Origin: Bacteroidia bacterium
GTDB lineage: Bacteria > Bacteroidota > Bacteroidia > NS11-12g > UBA955
Assembly (NCBI GenBank): GCA_014376345.1
Contig: JACMRS010000343.1
Location: 1-7,233 of the forward strand
Length of the DNA stretch: 7,233 nt
Direction of reading: 5' to 3'
In this document: positions 6,486-7,233 of the stretch, in pieces
How positions within the stretch are numbered: the stretch's first letter is position 1
Layout: each line of letters starts with the position of its first letter
Notes under the pieces: model-generated
Told to the model about the DNA's origin: nothing
The model's database searches: none
The model's input: the letters and a program-made list of their open reading frames with translations, nothing else
Translations under genes and position numbers: made by a program

Positions 6486-7233
6486 GTGAACTTTACTTTT
6501 AAACATTTTAAAGATATGATGCATCTGACCTTTGTCGAAATTGGCAAGGACAGAGTGATGAAATTAAGCGCTGCGCTTTCTTATTATACCGTATTTTCAC
6601 TGCCTTCTTTGCTTATTGTGATCATCGGCTTGTCGAGCAGGTTTTTTGGTAAAGAAGCAATTGAAGGAAAAATTTATGGTCAGATCAGCGGATTTGTTGG
6701 TACCCAGGCAGCCATGGAAATAGAAGGTATGCTGAAAAATACCACTGTTAACCACGACAATCTCTTTATTACCATTGTCGGTATTGCAACTTTGTTATTT
6801 AGCGCAACGGGTATATTTGGTGAAATACAGGATTCTATTAATCAAATCTGGGGTATAGAAATTAAACCCGGAAAAGGATTTGTTAAGCTTTTTCTTAACA
6901 GAATGTTGTCATTCTCAATGATTCTGATTCTGGGTTTTATGGGTGCTGTTGCTTTGCTTTTAAGCTCTGTTTTCAATAAGCTTTTCAGCAATTTACAGGC
7001 AAAGTATGGAGAAGGCTGGGTGAATGTTTTAGGTCTTTTAGATTTTTTACTGATATTTTCCATTATTTCAATCCTTTTTACTTGTATTTTTAAAGTGTTA
7101 CCAGATGCGCGTATAAAATTGAAAGATGCCTTGGTTGGCGCAATGTTTACCGCAATGCTGTTTATGCTGGGGAAAGTATTAATAAGTTATTATCTGGTTA
7201 ATTTTGCTAAAATTTCAGCTTTTGGTGCAGCCA
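6486..7233 (+). CDS. YihY/BrkB-family inner-membrane protein (3' truncated by window)
   Basis: The first 249 residues of a polytopic inner-membrane protein of the YihY/virulence factor BrkB family are present; the gene continues past the window. Family hallmarks are visible: DRVMKLSAALSYYTVFSLPSLL (about 22-43), then FGKEAIEGKIYGQISGFVG (54-72), FSATGIFGEIQDSINQIWGI (105-124) and KVLPDARIKLKDALVGA (203-219). Hydrophobic membrane segments lie at about 31-50, 91-112, 140-162, 183-204 and 215-238. I chose GTG 6486 because the frame is closed by TGA at 6465 and this start gives the short amphipathic lead-in usual for the family. ATG 6516 or ATG 6519 would shorten it by 10 or 11 residues. The biochemical role of this family is not established (the old RNase BN assignment was wrong), so I give none. 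It is probably unrelated to B12 uptake and simply adjacent. Confidence 0.9.
   Translation, partial: MNFTFKHFKDMMHLTFVEIGKDRVMKLSAALSYYTVFSLPSLLIVIIGLSSRFFGKEAIEGKIYGQISGFVGTQAAMEIEGMLKNTTVNHDNLFITIVGIATLLFSATGIFGEIQDSINQIWGIEIKPGKGFVKLFLNRMLSFSMILILGFMGAVALLLSSVFNKLFSNLQAKYGEGWVNVLGLLDFLLIFSIISILFTCIFKVLPDARIKLKDALVGAMFTAMLFMLGKVLISYYLVNFAKISAFGAA

Noticed and set aside
1..7233. CRISPR arrays, tRNA/rRNA genes, insertion sequences, attachment sites and defence genes.
   Set aside because: I saw no regularly spaced repeats, tRNA-like cloverleaf, transposase motifs or terminal inverted repeats on either strand.

Overview
The window looks like a chromosomal segment of a Bacteroidota bacterium. 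The signs are a low G+C content, a secreted protein ending in a type IX secretion (T9SS) sorting domain, lipoproteins with short Bacteroidota-style signal peptides, start sites without clear Shine-Dalgarno sequences, and TAnnTTTG-like -7 promoter boxes. The gene styles fit Chitinophagales/Sphingobacteriales, but that placement is inference.

Layout: (i) 1-1761 is the 3' part of a large modular secreted protein (LamG/ConA-like module, all-beta middle region, Ig/FN3-like module, T9SS type A signal), closed by a strong intrinsic terminator at 1808-1839. (ii) 1840-2050 is an AT-rich, pyrimidine-rich gap with no supported gene. (iii) 2051-2282 is a cobalamin riboswitch whose helices and L5-L13 kissing loop can be traced base by base. 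(iv) 2274-4253 is a BtuB-type TonB-dependent outer-membrane receptor, followed after 4 nt by 4258-5277, a YVTN/DUF5074-like beta-propeller lipoprotein resembling BtuG of Bacteroides. (v) An intrinsic-terminator-like hairpin at 5289-5322 separates these from 5325-6446, a BtuF-like substrate-binding lipoprotein. (vi) 6486 to the window end is a YihY/BrkB-family membrane protein, truncated by the window, probably with its own promoter.

The centre is therefore a B12-controlled corrinoid uptake locus. In the inferred model the surface lipoprotein captures cobalamin, the TonB-dependent channel imports it across the outer membrane, and the binding lipoprotein hands it to an inner-membrane ABC transporter. 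BtuC and BtuD are not encoded here. When cobalamin is plentiful the riboswitch should lower expression, most likely by hiding the translation start, because no intrinsic terminator lies between the B12 box and the gene.

I do not see a wholly new system. The points most worth following are the riboswitch platform that places an ATG next to the kissing-loop bases, the ambiguous receptor start, the hairpin that nearly touches the btuF-like start codon, and the absence of btuCD.
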